Source: Sphingobium sp. KCTC 72723 (GTDB lineage: Bacteria; Pseudomonadota; Alphaproteobacteria; Sphingomonadales; Sphingomonadaceae). From it: DNA of 64,000 bases. The stretch spans positions 1,178,001 to 1,242,000 of the forward strand of contig NZ_CP060388.1 in NCBI RefSeq assembly GCF_014280435.1, read 5' to 3'. The position numbers were made by a program, and so were the translations under genes. Within the stretch, counting starts at the first letter, position 1. Each line of letters starts with the position of its first letter. Positions 29,273-38,064 of the stretch are shown here, one piece after another. The notes under the pieces were generated by a model. The model ran no database searches. It saw only the letters and a list, made by a program, of their open reading frames with translations, and had not been told where the DNA came from.

Positions 29273-29848
29273 ATGCTGATAGAGACGGAACTCACGCCCA
29301 ACCCGGCGACCATCAAATTCCTGCCCGGCCGCACGGTCATGGGTGCTGGAACCCGCGATTTCGCGACCCCCGAAGAAGCGGAAGCGTCGCCACTGGCCGA
29401 CGCGCTGTTCAGGCAGGGCGATGTCACGGGCGTATTTTTCGGCGGTGACTTCATATCGGTCACGATCGCGCCGGGATCGGAATGGCGCGACGTAAAGCCG
29501 GACATATTAGCCACGCTGCTGGAACATTTTTCCGCCGACATGCCGCTGTTCGCGTCAGGATCCGCGCTGGGCATCAGCGTGCCGGACGATGAGGAACAAT
29601 TTTCCGACGATCCTGCCGACGCCGAAATCGTGGAGCAGATCCGCGACCTTATCGACACGCGGGTTCGCCCGGCAGTCGCCAATGACGGTGGCGACATCGT
29701 CTATCGCGGTTTCGACAAAGGCACTGTCTACCTCAAGATGCAGGGCGCGTGCGCAGGTTGCCCGTCGTCCAGCGCGACGCTGAAAAACGGCATCGAACAG
29801 TTGCTGAAACATTATGTGCCGGAAGTGACGGAAGTGCGCGCGGTCTGA
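29273..29848 (+). CDS. NifU-family iron-sulfur scaffold/carrier (Nfu)
   Basis: A 191-residue two-domain protein. The N-terminal Nfu domain starts MLIETELTPNPATIKFLPG; the C-terminal NifU-like domain carries the cluster-ligand pair in GACAGCPSSS. It delivers [4Fe-4S] clusters to targets such as MiaB and other radical-SAM or dehydratase enzymes. Upstream in-frame residues are unlike the family, so ATG 29273 is the start. Confidence 0.92.
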   Translation: MLIETELTPNPATIKFLPGRTVMGAGTRDFATPEEAEASPLADALFRQGDVTGVFFGGDFISVTIAPGSEWRDVKPDILATLLEHFSADMPLFASGSALGISVPDDEEQFSDDPADAEIVEQIRDLIDTRVRPAVANDGGDIVYRGFDKGTVYLKMQGACAGCPSSSATLKNGIEQLLKHYVPEVTEVRAV

Positions 29849-29947
29849 CCACCGGCCCTTGTCCTTTGCGCCATTTGGCAAATCGCGACCAATCGACTAA
29901 CCGCCAAGATGATTCCGCACGATGCGGATGCTTGAGGGGAGTATGAT

Positions 29948-30574
29948 TTGCGCCTTTTGGTGATCGACACCGCGACACAGGCTCTTTCCGTGGCGTTGCT
30001 GGAAAATGGCGCGCCGATCGGACGCTTTCATGACATTGTCGGGCGTGGCCATGCCGAAGCCCTGCTGCCCGCGATCGCTGCCCTGCCCCATGGCGGACGC
30101 ACCGACGCCATTGCCGTCGATGTCGGGCCGGGCAGCTTTACCGGCGTGCGCATCGGCGTTGCCGCCGCCCGCGCGCTGGCGCTGGCATGGGCGATACCCG
30201 TTCAAGGCTATAGCGCGCCTGCCCTGATCGCCGCGAAAGCAGCGCAGAACCATGGGGGCGGGCCAATTACGGTCACCATCACCGGGGGGCATGGCGAATT
30301 ATTCTGGCAAATGTTCGATACCACCGGACTGGTCCCCATGACGGCGATTGCGTCCACACCCATCGCAACGCTGGCCACCCAGTTGGAAGCAGACGCCTTT
30401 TACGGCACCGGGGCGGAAACGCTGGTTACGGCGCGCGGCCATGGCACGGCGGTTACGATCTATCCCGATGCCACCGATTTCCCGCTGATCGCATCGCTGC
30501 CCCCCCTGCCTGCCACCCCGGTCTATGGTCGCGGCGCGGATGCCAAGACCATGGCGGAGCGTGCGGCATCATGA
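29948..30574 (+). CDS. tsaB: tRNA threonylcarbamoyladenosine biosynthesis protein TsaB
   Basis: A 208-residue ASKHA-fold protein needed with TsaD and TsaE for t6A37 modification of ANN-decoding tRNAs. The N-terminal LLVIDTATQALSVAL and the signature VGPGSFTGVRIGVAAARALA are clear. The start is TTG at 29948, supported by GAGGGGAG a few bases upstream. Coupled to rimI through an ATGA overlap, a common pairing. Confidence 0.93.
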   Translation: MRLLVIDTATQALSVALLENGAPIGRFHDIVGRGHAEALLPAIAALPHGGRTDAIAVDVGPGSFTGVRIGVAAARALALAWAIPVQGYSAPALIAAKAAQNHGGGPITVTITGGHGELFWQMFDTTGLVPMTAIASTPIATLATQLEADAFYGTGAETLVTARGHGTAVTIYPDATDFPLIASLPPLPATPVYGRGADAKTMAERAAS

Positions 30575-31050
30575 TGCCGCGCCTTACCCTCGATTGCTAT
30601 GACCAGAGTGATCGCAACGCGATGGCCGACGCAATGACCGTCATGACCCAGGCATTCGACCCGGCGTTCGGCGAAGCATGGACATTGCCGCAACTGGCCA
30701 GGATCATGATGATGCCCGGCACATGGCTGACGATCGCGCGCCTGGACGCTGCGCCGCTCGGCTTTGCATTGGTGCGGTCGGTGCTGGACGAATGCGAATT
30801 ACTGTTGCTTGCCGTCGATCCGGCCTGGCGCAAGCGCGGCATTGGCGATGCGCTGTTACGCGACAGTCTTTTGACTGCCCGCCGTAGAGGCATCACGTCG
30901 ATGAACCTTGAAGTGCGGGCCGCGAACAATGCCGTGCATCTTTATGAGAAAGCAGGCTTTGAATATGTACATCGCCGCCCCGGTTACTATCGCGGACATG
31001 ATGGACAACTTCACGATGCTCTTAGCTTTCGCATCGACATGCTCGCCTGA
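30571..31050 (+). CDS. rimI: GNAT acetyltransferase (RimI-like)
   Basis: A 159-residue GNAT protein. The acetyl-CoA loop is AWRKRGIGDALL; MNLEVRAANNAVHLYEKAGFEYVHRRPGYYR matches RimI, which acetylates the N-terminus of ribosomal protein S18. Its position overlapping tsaB supports the assignment; substrate is not proven. Confidence 0.88.
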   Translation: MMPRLTLDCYDQSDRNAMADAMTVMTQAFDPAFGEAWTLPQLARIMMMPGTWLTIARLDAAPLGFALVRSVLDECELLLLAVDPAWRKRGIGDALLRDSLLTARRRGITSMNLEVRAANNAVHLYEKAGFEYVHRRPGYYRGHDGQLHDALSFRIDMLA

Positions 31051-31164
31051 TGCAATAGGGTCTTGCGAAAAATACCTGTGGGGTCTAGCGCTTTCCGTAC
31101 CGCTCCTGAAATGAATTTCCTTGGGCGGGTCGCACCAAATACAGCCTTCGCAGGAAACGAAAAA

Positions 31165-31590
31165 ATGGAAAACGAATCCGCCCAGAGCGAAATGCTCATT
31201 ACTTTGACATCCGACATTGTCGCTGCGCATGTCTCTAACAACAGTGTTGCCGTCTCTGACGTTGCGACATTGATTCAGAATGTTCATGCCGCGCTGTCGG
31301 GTTTGAGCGAACCGGCCCCTTTGCCCGAAGTAAAGCTGGAGCCTGCGGTTTCGGTTCGGTCCTCGATCAAGCCGGATTTCATCATCTGCCTGGAAGATGG
31401 CAAGAAGCTCAAGATGCTCAAGCGCCACCTGATGACTCATTATCAGATGACCCCCGACGATTATCGCGCAAAGTGGAGCCTGCCCGCCGATTATCCGATG
31501 GTCGCCCCCAACTATGCCGAACAGCGCCGCACGCTCGCCAAGAAAATTGGCCTTGGCACCAAGCGTCGCCGGGTGCCGCGCGCGAAATAA
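31165..31590 (+). CDS. mucR: MucR/Ros-family transcriptional regulator
   Basis: A 141-residue regulator with the prokaryotic zinc-finger at residues 75-92. The ligand pattern is C75-x2-D78-x9-H88-x3-H92, so aspartate replaces the second cysteine, as in several MucR homologues. The conserved surroundings LKRHLMTHYQMTPDDYRAKW and AEQRRTLAKKIGLG match the family. MucR proteins bind AT-rich sites and control exopolysaccharide, motility and cell-cycle genes in alphaproteobacteria. Start at 31165 follows AGGAAACG. A terminator follows. Confidence 0.93.
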   Translation: MENESAQSEMLITLTSDIVAAHVSNNSVAVSDVATLIQNVHAALSGLSEPAPLPEVKLEPAVSVRSSIKPDFIICLEDGKKLKMLKRHLMTHYQMTPDDYRAKWSLPADYPMVAPNYAEQRRTLAKKIGLGTKRRRVPRAK

Positions 31591-31620
31591 GCGGTCACGC
31601 TGCCTTAAAAAGCCTGATGG

Positions 31621-31650
31621 AAGGGGCGCATCGCCGATGCGCCCCTTTCC
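31621..31650 (+). terminator. Rho-independent terminator after mucR
   Basis: AAGGGGCGCAT-CGCCG-ATGCGCCCCTT, an 11-bp perfect stem at 31621-31647, followed by TTTCC. Confidence 0.75.
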
Positions 31651-31713
31651 TGTATCTGGAAAAGTCGCTAGGCTTGGGCGAATTTTCCGAAATGCTATTT
31701 TAAGCGAGCCTGC

Positions 31714-32136
31714 ATGAACCGCAAAATCGACGTCGAAGCGCTGTGCCATGAAAAAGGCCTGCGCATCACCGAGCAACGCCGCGTGATCGCTCAGGTGCTG
31801 AGCGATGCGACTGACCATCCCGATGTCGAGGAATTGCACAAGCGCGCAGCCGCGATTGATCCGGGTATCTCGATTGCCACCGTCTATCGCACCGTGCGCC
31901 TGTTCGAGGAAGCCGGCATATTGGAACGGCATGATTTCGGCGATGGTCGCGCCCGTTACGAAGCGGCACCGGAATCGCATCACGATCATCTGATCGACGT
32001 CGAAACCGGCAATGTCATCGAATTTGTCGACCCTGAACTGGAACAGTTGCAAAAGATCATTGCCGAGAAACTGGGCTTCCGCCTGGTCGATCATCGCATG
32101 GAACTTTATGGCGTCGCTCTCGACCGGAAAAACTGA
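31714..32136 (+). CDS. fur: Fur-family transcriptional regulator
   Basis: A 140-residue metalloregulator. The winged helix is GLRITEQRRVIAQVL...ISIATVYRTVRLFEEAGIL; the metal-binding region ESHHDHLIDVETGNVIEFVD supplies histidine and acidic ligands. No CxxC zinc-structural pairs are present; the only cysteine is near the N-terminus. This is usual for alphaproteobacterial Fur/Mur, so iron versus manganese sensing cannot be decided from sequence. It is followed by plsC with a ten-base gap. Confidence 0.9.
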   Translation: MNRKIDVEALCHEKGLRITEQRRVIAQVLSDATDHPDVEELHKRAAAIDPGISIATVYRTVRLFEEAGILERHDFGDGRARYEAAPESHHDHLIDVETGNVIEFVDPELEQLQKIIAEKLGFRLVDHRMELYGVALDRKN

Positions 32137-32146
32137 TCGAATAGCG

Positions 32147-32905
32147 ATGTTTCGCCGCGCGACGCGCATCGCAGCTCTTGTCGCCAGCCTGCTGGCCTGC
32201 CTGATCCCGCATCTGCTTTGGCGCGCGCTCGGTCGCCGTTCACCCTGGCCGCGCCGCTTTCTGGCGATGGCCGGGCGATCGGTCGGGGTGCGCGTGCATA
32301 TGTCGGGACGGCCCCATGACGGCGACATGTTCCTGCTCGCCAACCATGTCAGCTGGATCGACATATTGGCGCTGGGCGGGGCGACCGGCGCGGCTTTTGT
32401 CGCACATGACGGTATAGCGCGCTGGCCAGTGGTCGGCTGGCTGGCGGCGCAGAACAACACATTGTTCGTCGCCCGCGAAAGGCGGGCCATGTTGTCAGGC
32501 CAGATCGACGCCCTGCGCGACGCGATGCTGGGGCATCAGCCTGTTGCCCTGTTCCCTGAAGGCACGACCAGCGACGGCAGCGGCCTGCTGCCGTTCAAGC
32601 CATCGCTGCTCGCCGTGCTGTTGCCGCCACCGCGCGCCGTGCTGATCCAGCCAGTGCATATCGACTATGGTGCGGCCACTCATGCCATTGCCTGGCATGG
32701 CGAAGAACCGGCCGGGACCAACGCCTGGCGCATTTTGGCGCGCAAGGGGCCGATCGACGTGACACTGCGCTTTCTGGAACCGTTCGATCCGGCCGTCTGC
32801 GCCGATCGCAAGGCGATCGCAGCGACCGCGCGGGAAAGGATCGCCGCGAGTATCGCCCGGCAGCAGCAGCAGCGCCCTTCCACTCCTGCGCCGCGCCCTG
32901 TATAG
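32147..32905 (+). CDS. plsC: 1-acyl-sn-glycerol-3-phosphate acyltransferase
   Basis: A 252-residue membrane-bound acyltransferase making phosphatidic acid. An N-terminal membrane segment precedes the catalytic NHVSWID (H-x4-D motif) and the glycerol-phosphate-binding FPEGTTSDG. Start at ATG 32147, just after fur. The C-terminal tail is glutamine/proline-rich. Confidence 0.9.
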   Translation: MFRRATRIAALVASLLACLIPHLLWRALGRRSPWPRRFLAMAGRSVGVRVHMSGRPHDGDMFLLANHVSWIDILALGGATGAAFVAHDGIARWPVVGWLAAQNNTLFVARERRAMLSGQIDALRDAMLGHQPVALFPEGTTSDGSGLLPFKPSLLAVLLPPPRAVLIQPVHIDYGAATHAIAWHGEEPAGTNAWRILARKGPIDVTLRFLEPFDPAVCADRKAIAATARERIAASIARQQQQRPSTPAPRPV

Positions 32906-32914
32906 CTGGACGGC

Positions 32915-34294
32915 ATGAATCGTAACGACGCCCCCAACAGCCCCGTGACCATCAAGGCTCCGGCCACTTTCCACGTCAAATCCTTCGGTTGCCAGATGAA
33001 CGTCTATGATGGCGAACGCATGGCCGAAATGCTGGGGACGCAGGGTATGACCGCCGCTGCCGATGGCGCGCAGGCGGATCTGGTGATCCTCAACACCTGC
33101 CACATCCGTGAAAAGGCAGTGGATAAGGTCTATTCCGACATCGGCCGCATGACGCGCGAAGACGGCACCCGCCCGATGATCGCCGTCGCCGGCTGCGTCG
33201 CGCAGGCGGAGGGCAGCGAAATCAGTCGCCGTGCCAAGACCGTGGACATCGTCGTCGGTCCGCAGGCCTATCATCGCTTGCCCGACCTGATCGAAAAAGC
33301 GCGGCGGGGCGAAGCGGCCGTCGATACCGACATGCCTGCCGCCTCCAAATTCGCTGCTTTACCCGGACGCACGAAACAGGCGCGGCCCACCGCATTCCTG
33401 ACCATCATGGAAGGGTGCGACAAATTCTGCACCTATTGCGTGGTCCCCTATACACGCGGCGCGGAAATCAGCCGGTCGTGGAACGCGATACTGGATGAGG
33501 CCAAGGCGCTGGTCGATGGCGGGGTGAAGGAAATCACGCTGCTGGGCCAGAACGTCAACGCCTGGACCGGCGAGGACGACAAGGGCCAGATGCAGGGCAT
33601 GGACGGGCTGGTTCGCGCCCTTGCAAAGATCGACGCCCTAAGGCGCATCCGCTACACCACCAGCCATCCCAACGACATGAGCGACGGCCTGATCGCGGCG
33701 CATGGCGAAATAGACAAGCTGATGCCCTTCCTGCATCTGCCGGTGCAATCGGGTAATGACCGCATCCTTAAAGCGATGAACCGCAGCCATAGCGTCGATA
33801 GCTATCTGCGCCTGATCGAGCGTGTTCGTGCCGTCCGGCCAGATATTGCGGTGTCGGGCGACTTCATCGTCGGCTTCCCCGGCGAAACGGAAGAAGAATT
33901 CGCAGATACTCTCAAGATCGTCGACAAAGTGCGCTATGCACAATGCTATTCGTTCAAATATAGCCCCCGCCCCGGTACGCCCGCCGCCGACATGGATGGT
34001 CAGGTGCCTGCTGCCATGATGGACGATCGCCTCGCCCGGCTACAGGCGGCGATCAATCGCCATCAGGTGGATTTCAACACCGCCACTGTCGGTCGCCGCA
34101 CCGATATCTTGCTTGAGCGCAAAGGCCGCTATCCTGGCCAGTTGATCGGCAAGACGCCATGGTTACAGTCTGTCCATGTCGATGTCGCCAGTGACGGACA
34201 ATCTGTCGGCATCGGTGACATGATCGATGTCGATATCATCAGCGCCGGACCCAATAGTCTGGCCGGCGCATATAGCAGGAGGAAAGCCGCTTGA
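32915..34294 (+). CDS. miaB: tRNA-2-methylthio-N6-dimethylallyladenosine synthase
   Basis: A 459-residue methylthiotransferase with two [4Fe-4S] clusters. The auxiliary cluster cysteines are C26, C62 and C94 (FGCQMN, LNTCHIREKA, AVAGCVAQ); the radical-SAM motif C168-x3-C172-x2-C175 is in GCDKFCTYCVVPYTRG. A TRAM domain ends the protein. It modifies ms2i6A37 in tRNAs reading UNN codons. Shares a head-to-tail run with phoH, ybeY and corC. Confidence 0.97.
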   Translation: MNRNDAPNSPVTIKAPATFHVKSFGCQMNVYDGERMAEMLGTQGMTAAADGAQADLVILNTCHIREKAVDKVYSDIGRMTREDGTRPMIAVAGCVAQAEGSEISRRAKTVDIVVGPQAYHRLPDLIEKARRGEAAVDTDMPAASKFAALPGRTKQARPTAFLTIMEGCDKFCTYCVVPYTRGAEISRSWNAILDEAKALVDGGVKEITLLGQNVNAWTGEDDKGQMQGMDGLVRALAKIDALRRIRYTTSHPNDMSDGLIAAHGEIDKLMPFLHLPVQSGNDRILKAMNRSHSVDSYLRLIERVRAVRPDIAVSGDFIVGFPGETEEEFADTLKIVDKVRYAQCYSFKYSPRPGTPAADMDGQVPAAMMDDRLARLQAAINRHQVDFNTATVGRRTDILLERKGRYPGQLIGKTPWLQSVHVDVASDGQSVGIGDMIDVDIISAGPNSLAGAYSRRKAA

Positions 34295-34295
34295 A

Positions 34296-34353
34296 CCAAA
34301 GCCTCGTCATTCCCGCATATGTGGGAAGCCATCTCCCCGACCCACGGCTTTGG
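34296..34353. repeat. Intergenic palindromic element between miaB and phoH
   Basis: CCAAAGCC (34296-34303) and GGCTTTGG (34346-34353) are exact inverted arms around 42 bases that contain a second dyad, TCCCGCATATGTGGGA. The TCATTCCCGC...GGGA type of palindrome is a common dispersed intergenic repeat. It would form a cruciform-like hairpin in the operon mRNA. Confidence 0.55.
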
Positions 34354-34395
34354 CCGGTTCTTACGAGATGTCCGACGAGCAATGGAGGCTTTTGA

Positions 34396-35397
34396 ATGGG
34401 CAAGAAACCGCACCCGCCCCGCACCGACATCGCCCAACGCGCCCGGCTGGAAGTCACCTTTGAAAAGCCGCATCTGCTGGGTGCGCTGTTCGGGCAATAT
34501 GACCAGAATCTGGTGGCGATCGAAAACCGGCTGGGCGTCTATATCGCCGCGCGCGGCAACAAGTTGCAGATAGAGGGCGAGGCGGAAGCCGCCGCCCGCG
34601 CTCGCGACGTGATGACTGGCCTGTATAACCGCATCGTCGCCGGACAGGAAATCGACGCAGGCGCCGTGGAGGCTGTCATCGCCATGTCATCGGAACCCAC
34701 GCTGGACGGCATCATTCGCCACGATGTCGCCGAACCGCCCACGGTGATGATCCGCACCCGCAAGAAAACCATCGTCCCCCGGTCAGCGACGCAGGTCACC
34801 TATATGGAGGCGCTCAATCGCAACGACATCATCTTTGCGCTAGGGCCAGCAGGCACCGGCAAGACCTATCTGGCGGTGGCGCAAGCGGTCAGCCAGCTCA
34901 TCACCGGGTCGGTCGACAAGCTGATCCTGTCGCGCCCCGCCGTGGAGGCTGGCGAGCGGCTGGGCTTTCTTCCCGGCGACATGAAGGAGAAGGTCGATCC
35001 CTATCTCCGTCCGATCTACGACGCGCTGTACGACACGCTGCCCGCCGAACAGGTGGAACGGCGCATCGCTTCGGGCGAGATCGAGATTGCTCCGCTGGCC
35101 TTCATGCGCGGGCGCACGCTGGCCAACGCCTTCATCGTGCTGGACGAAGCGCAGAATACCACCATCGCTCAGATGAAAATGTTCCTCACCCGCTTTGGCG
35201 AGGGCAGCCGCATGGTCATCTGCGGCGATCCCAAACAGGTCGATTTGCCGCAACCCGGATCGTCAGGGCTGGCCGACGCCGTCGCACGGCTGAACGGGGT
35301 GGAAGGAATCGCCATGGTGCCGTTCGGCATCGGCGACGTGGTGCGTCATCCGGTTGTCGGTCGCATCGTCCAGGCCTATGAGGGACCGGACGCATGA
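34396..35397 (+). CDS. phoH: PhoH-family ATPase (YbeZ)
   Basis: A 333-residue P-loop ATPase: Walker A GPAGTGKT, Walker B FIVLDEAQNTT, and a KH-like N-terminal part (LLGALFGQYDQNLVAIENRLGVYIAARGN). PhoH/YbeZ works with YbeY in rRNA processing and ribosome quality control, and their genes overlap here. GGAGG seven bases before ATG 34396 supports the start. Confidence 0.95.
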   Translation: MGKKPHPPRTDIAQRARLEVTFEKPHLLGALFGQYDQNLVAIENRLGVYIAARGNKLQIEGEAEAAARARDVMTGLYNRIVAGQEIDAGAVEAVIAMSSEPTLDGIIRHDVAEPPTVMIRTRKKTIVPRSATQVTYMEALNRNDIIFALGPAGTGKTYLAVAQAVSQLITGSVDKLILSRPAVEAGERLGFLPGDMKEKVDPYLRPIYDALYDTLPAEQVERRIASGEIEIAPLAFMRGRTLANAFIVLDEAQNTTIAQMKMFLTRFGEGSRMVICGDPKQVDLPQPGSSGLADAVARLNGVEGIAMVPFGIGDVVRHPVVGRIVQAYEGPDA

Positions 35398-35909
35398 TCG
35401 ACGTCGCTGTCCTCCACGACGAAGGCTGGCCCGGCACCGACTGGGAACTGCTCGCGCAGCGCGCAGTCGTGGCCGCCATCACCCAAAGCCCCTATGCCGC
35501 CTTTGCAACGGACGAGGCGTTGTACGAAGTCGCAGTCAAGCTGACCAGCGACGCGGAAGTCCATGACCTCAACCGCGCCTATCGGGACAAGGACAAGCCG
35601 ACCAACGTCCTGTCCTTTCCGATGGTGCAGCCCGACCTGTTGCAAGCCACCGCCAATACCGACGATGGCGAAATCCTGCTGGGCGACATCGTGCTGGCGG
35701 AAGGGGTGTGCGCGAGCGAGGCCACGGACAAAGGCATCAGCATCGCCGATCATGCTGCGCATTTGATTATCCACGGGACTTTTCATTTGCTCGGATATGA
35801 TCATATGGACGACAATGAAGCCGAGGCGATGGAAGCGCTGGAAGTCGCTGCACTCGCCAGCCTTGGCCTTTCCGATCCCTATGGGGATCGCATGACATTA
35901 GGGGATTGA
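35394..35909 (+). CDS. ybeY: Endoribonuclease YbeY
   Basis: A 171-residue zinc-dependent RNase for 16S rRNA 3'-end maturation. The zinc-binding motif HGTFHLLGYDHMDD is intact. It overlaps phoH by four bases (ATGA) and precedes corC by seven, the conserved ybeZ-ybeY-ybeX order. Confidence 0.96.
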   Translation: MIDVAVLHDEGWPGTDWELLAQRAVVAAITQSPYAAFATDEALYEVAVKLTSDAEVHDLNRAYRDKDKPTNVLSFPMVQPDLLQATANTDDGEILLGDIVLAEGVCASEATDKGISIADHAAHLIIHGTFHLLGYDHMDDNEAEAMEALEVAALASLGLSDPYGDRMTLGD

Positions 35910-35916
35910 TAGAATT

Positions 35917-36861
35917 ATGGCTGAGGGCAGCCCGAAGGACGGCAACGGTTCCAAGGAATCGGACAGTAGTAATGACGGCGGTTTATGGAGCGGCATAAAG
36001 TCGCTTCTGTTCGGCGAGGGTGAAGCAACCAGTCTCCGCAAGGAACTGGAGGAAGCGCTGGACGAATATGACGAGGAGGAGCAGGACGAAAGCACCGCTC
36101 CCCCGGCCAAGGGCGACCTGTCGGCGATCGAACGTCAGATGGTGCGCAACCTGCTCCATTTTTCCGAACATACGGTCGATGACGTAGCCGTGCCGCGCGC
36201 GGACATCGTTGCTATCGAGGAAAAGGCCAGCTTTGCCGATCTGGCCGCCCTGTTTGCCGAAGCGGGCCATAGCCGCATCCCGGTCTATCGCGACACGCTC
36301 GATACGATCGTGGGCATGGTCCATATCCGCGACGCCTTCGCCATTCTTGCAGGCAAGTCGCCGGTGCCGGAGACGCTGGAACCGCTGATCCGCCAGCCGC
36401 TCTACGTGCCCGAAAGCATGGGCGCGCTAGACCTGCTGGCCGAAATGCGGGCCAAGCGCACGCATCTGGCCATCGTGCTGGACGAATATTCCGGCACCGA
36501 AGGGCTGCTGACGTTCGAGGATCTGGTCGAGGAAATCGTCGGCGACGTCGAGGACGAGCATGACGATGCGCCCGAAGCCATGCTGGTGCCGCTGGACGGC
36601 GGCCTGTGGGAAGCAGATGCCCGCGCCGAACTGGACGATGTGGCCGAGGAAATCGACGAGCGGCTGGGCGATGTCGAGGAAGATGTCGATACGCTGGGCG
36701 GTCTGGCCTTCGTCATTGCCGGGCGCGTGCCTGAACCGGGCGAGATACTCCTCCACCCAGAAAGCGGATGGAAGCTGGAGATATTGGCCAGCGACGGACG
36801 CCGCGTGACTCGCCTGCGCCTGCATCCCCCCGTGGACAAGGTGGAGGATAGGGACGACTGA
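35917..36861 (+). CDS. corC: CBS-domain CorC/HlyC-type protein
   Basis: A 314-residue cytosolic protein: an acidic N-terminus, two CBS domains (VAVPRADIVAIEEKASFADLAALFAEAGHSRIPVYRD and PLYVPESMGALDLLAEMRAKRTHLAIVLDEYSGTEGLLT) and a C-terminal CorC_HlyC domain. It lacks the DUF21 membrane domain. CorC homologues are linked to magnesium/cobalt efflux. Last gene of the phoH-ybeY-corC set; apolipoprotein N-acyltransferase, often next, is absent. Confidence 0.92.
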   Translation: MAEGSPKDGNGSKESDSSNDGGLWSGIKSLLFGEGEATSLRKELEEALDEYDEEEQDESTAPPAKGDLSAIERQMVRNLLHFSEHTVDDVAVPRADIVAIEEKASFADLAALFAEAGHSRIPVYRDTLDTIVGMVHIRDAFAILAGKSPVPETLEPLIRQPLYVPESMGALDLLAEMRAKRTHLAIVLDEYSGTEGLLTFEDLVEEIVGDVEDEHDDAPEAMLVPLDGGLWEADARAELDDVAEEIDERLGDVEEDVDTLGGLAFVIAGRVPEPGEILLHPESGWKLEILASDGRRVTRLRLHPPVDKVEDRDD

Positions 36862-36867
36862 ACACGG

Positions 36868-36890
36868 CCGGGCCGCTCATCACGGCCCGG
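36868..36890. terminator. Shared hairpin between corC and chpT
   Basis: CCGGGCCG-CTCATCA-CGGCCCGG lies between the convergent corC and chpT stops, with GGTTTG after it. Probably terminates one or both transcripts. Confidence 0.6.
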
Positions 36891-36900
36891 CGGTTTGCCT

Positions 36901-37548
36901 TCACCCCGGAATGGAAGCACCAAATAACAGCACTGGCTCGCCGGGGGCGGACAGGGCAATTTCGCCGCCTGCGCTCGTCACCAACTGACGCACCATCCAT
37001 GCTGCGGCGGTACGCGACCCCAGCCCTTCCGGCGGCAGCGTCCCGGCCAGCGCAGAGCGTAGTTCCGGGTCCAGAATGACCCTCGGCCCTTCACCCCGGA
37101 CAACGATTTCGGTGACGCCCGGCCGCTTTTCCGCCCCGATGTCCAGTTGGCCACCGCGCACCAGCGCATCACCGACGATCAGCGACAGGTTGAGCAGAAC
37201 CTTGACTGGCAGCTTGCCCAGCATCTGTTCCTCGACCATCCAGCCGACCTTGACGCGGCCCGTGCCGACGAACATTCCCTCAATCGCGACCCGCGCTTCA
37301 TGCGGCGGCACCGCATCGCCAAATCCGCCCGCAGAACCGAAGGCCAGACGGAAGAATTTCAGCTTGTTCGCCGATGTGCGCGCACTGTCCGCCAGCAGAT
37401 CCAGGCACCGCTGGCGCATTTCCGGGTCAGTTTCGTCCGCCATCAACTCCAGCCCGTTGTTGAGCGCGCCGACCGGGCTGAGCAGGTCGTGGCACAGGCG
37501 CGAACAAAGCAGGCTGGCGAACTCGATGCTGTCAGTGGATTGGGTCAT
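36901..37548 (-). CDS. chpT: Histidine phosphotransferase ChpT
   Basis: A 215-residue protein with the four-helix phosphotransfer motif LLCSRLCHDLLSPVGALNNGLEL, in which His20 is the phosphorylated residue, and a degenerate ATPase-like C-terminus. ChpT relays phosphate from CckA to CtrA and CpdR in the alphaproteobacterial cell-cycle circuit. ATG 37548 is preferred; the upstream frame is unrelated. Confidence 0.9.
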   Translation of the reverse strand: MTQSTDSIEFASLLCSRLCHDLLSPVGALNNGLELMADETDPEMRQRCLDLLADSARTSANKLKFFRLAFGSAGGFGDAVPPHEARVAIEGMFVGTGRVKVGWMVEEQMLGKLPVKVLLNLSLIVGDALVRGGQLDIGAEKRPGVTEIVVRGEGPRVILDPELRSALAGTLPPEGLGSRTAAAWMVRQLVTSAGGEIALSAPGEPVLLFGASIPG

Positions 37549-37645
37549 GAGGGGTTCTGTATCGCCCGATTGTGATAGAAAAAGCGTGTAGTCCGCTAAT
37601 GCGCTGGCCCGCCGGGCGATGCAAGCCCGCTGCGTCGCGTTTCGC

Positions 37646-38047
37646 TCACAGGACGCACAACGTCGCCGGAACGAAATGCACGCGCCCATCCGCGTCGGGT
37701 AACGCGCTCCACAGGCCAACGTCGCTACCCGCAACGATCAGCCACAAGCTGCCATCAGGCGCGGCGCACGCGAGATCGGTAGCAGACGGTTGGGCTACGC
37801 CGGAAGGGTGAGAATGATAATGGCCGATGACCGCTGGACCACGCGCGCGCGCCCGACGGTGCGCCGCGATCAGCGTGGCCGGATCCAGTTCGAAATGGCG
37901 GGCAGGATCGGGCGCCACATTGGCGGCAGGCATGATCGCGTCGATCCGCCCCGCTTCGCCCAGCAACAAGCCGCACACTTCATGCGGTTCCGCTGCCGCC
38001 AGTGCTGTAATCCGGTCCAGCAGCGAACTTGCAATTTCGTGGCTCAT
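37646..38047 (-). CDS. JAMM/MPN-domain metalloprotease
   Basis: A 133-residue JAB1/MPN+ protein. The catalytic zinc motif is complete: Glu in AAAEPHEVCGLLLGE and H78-x-H80-x7-S88-x2-D91 in HYHSHPSGVAQPSATD. Bacterial stand-alone JAMM proteins cleave ubiquitin-like or sulfur-carrier protein conjugates (for example CysO-cysteine). No ThiS/MoaD-like gene or E1-like enzyme is beside it, so its substrate is unknown. Divergent from the pseudouridine synthase 17 bases away. Confidence 0.88.
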   Translation of the reverse strand: MSHEIASSLLDRITALAAAEPHEVCGLLLGEAGRIDAIMPAANVAPDPARHFELDPATLIAAHRRARARGPAVIGHYHSHPSGVAQPSATDLACAAPDGSLWLIVAGSDVGLWSALPDADGRVHFVPATLCVL

Positions 38048-38064
38048 TCCTACATCCCTAGACA

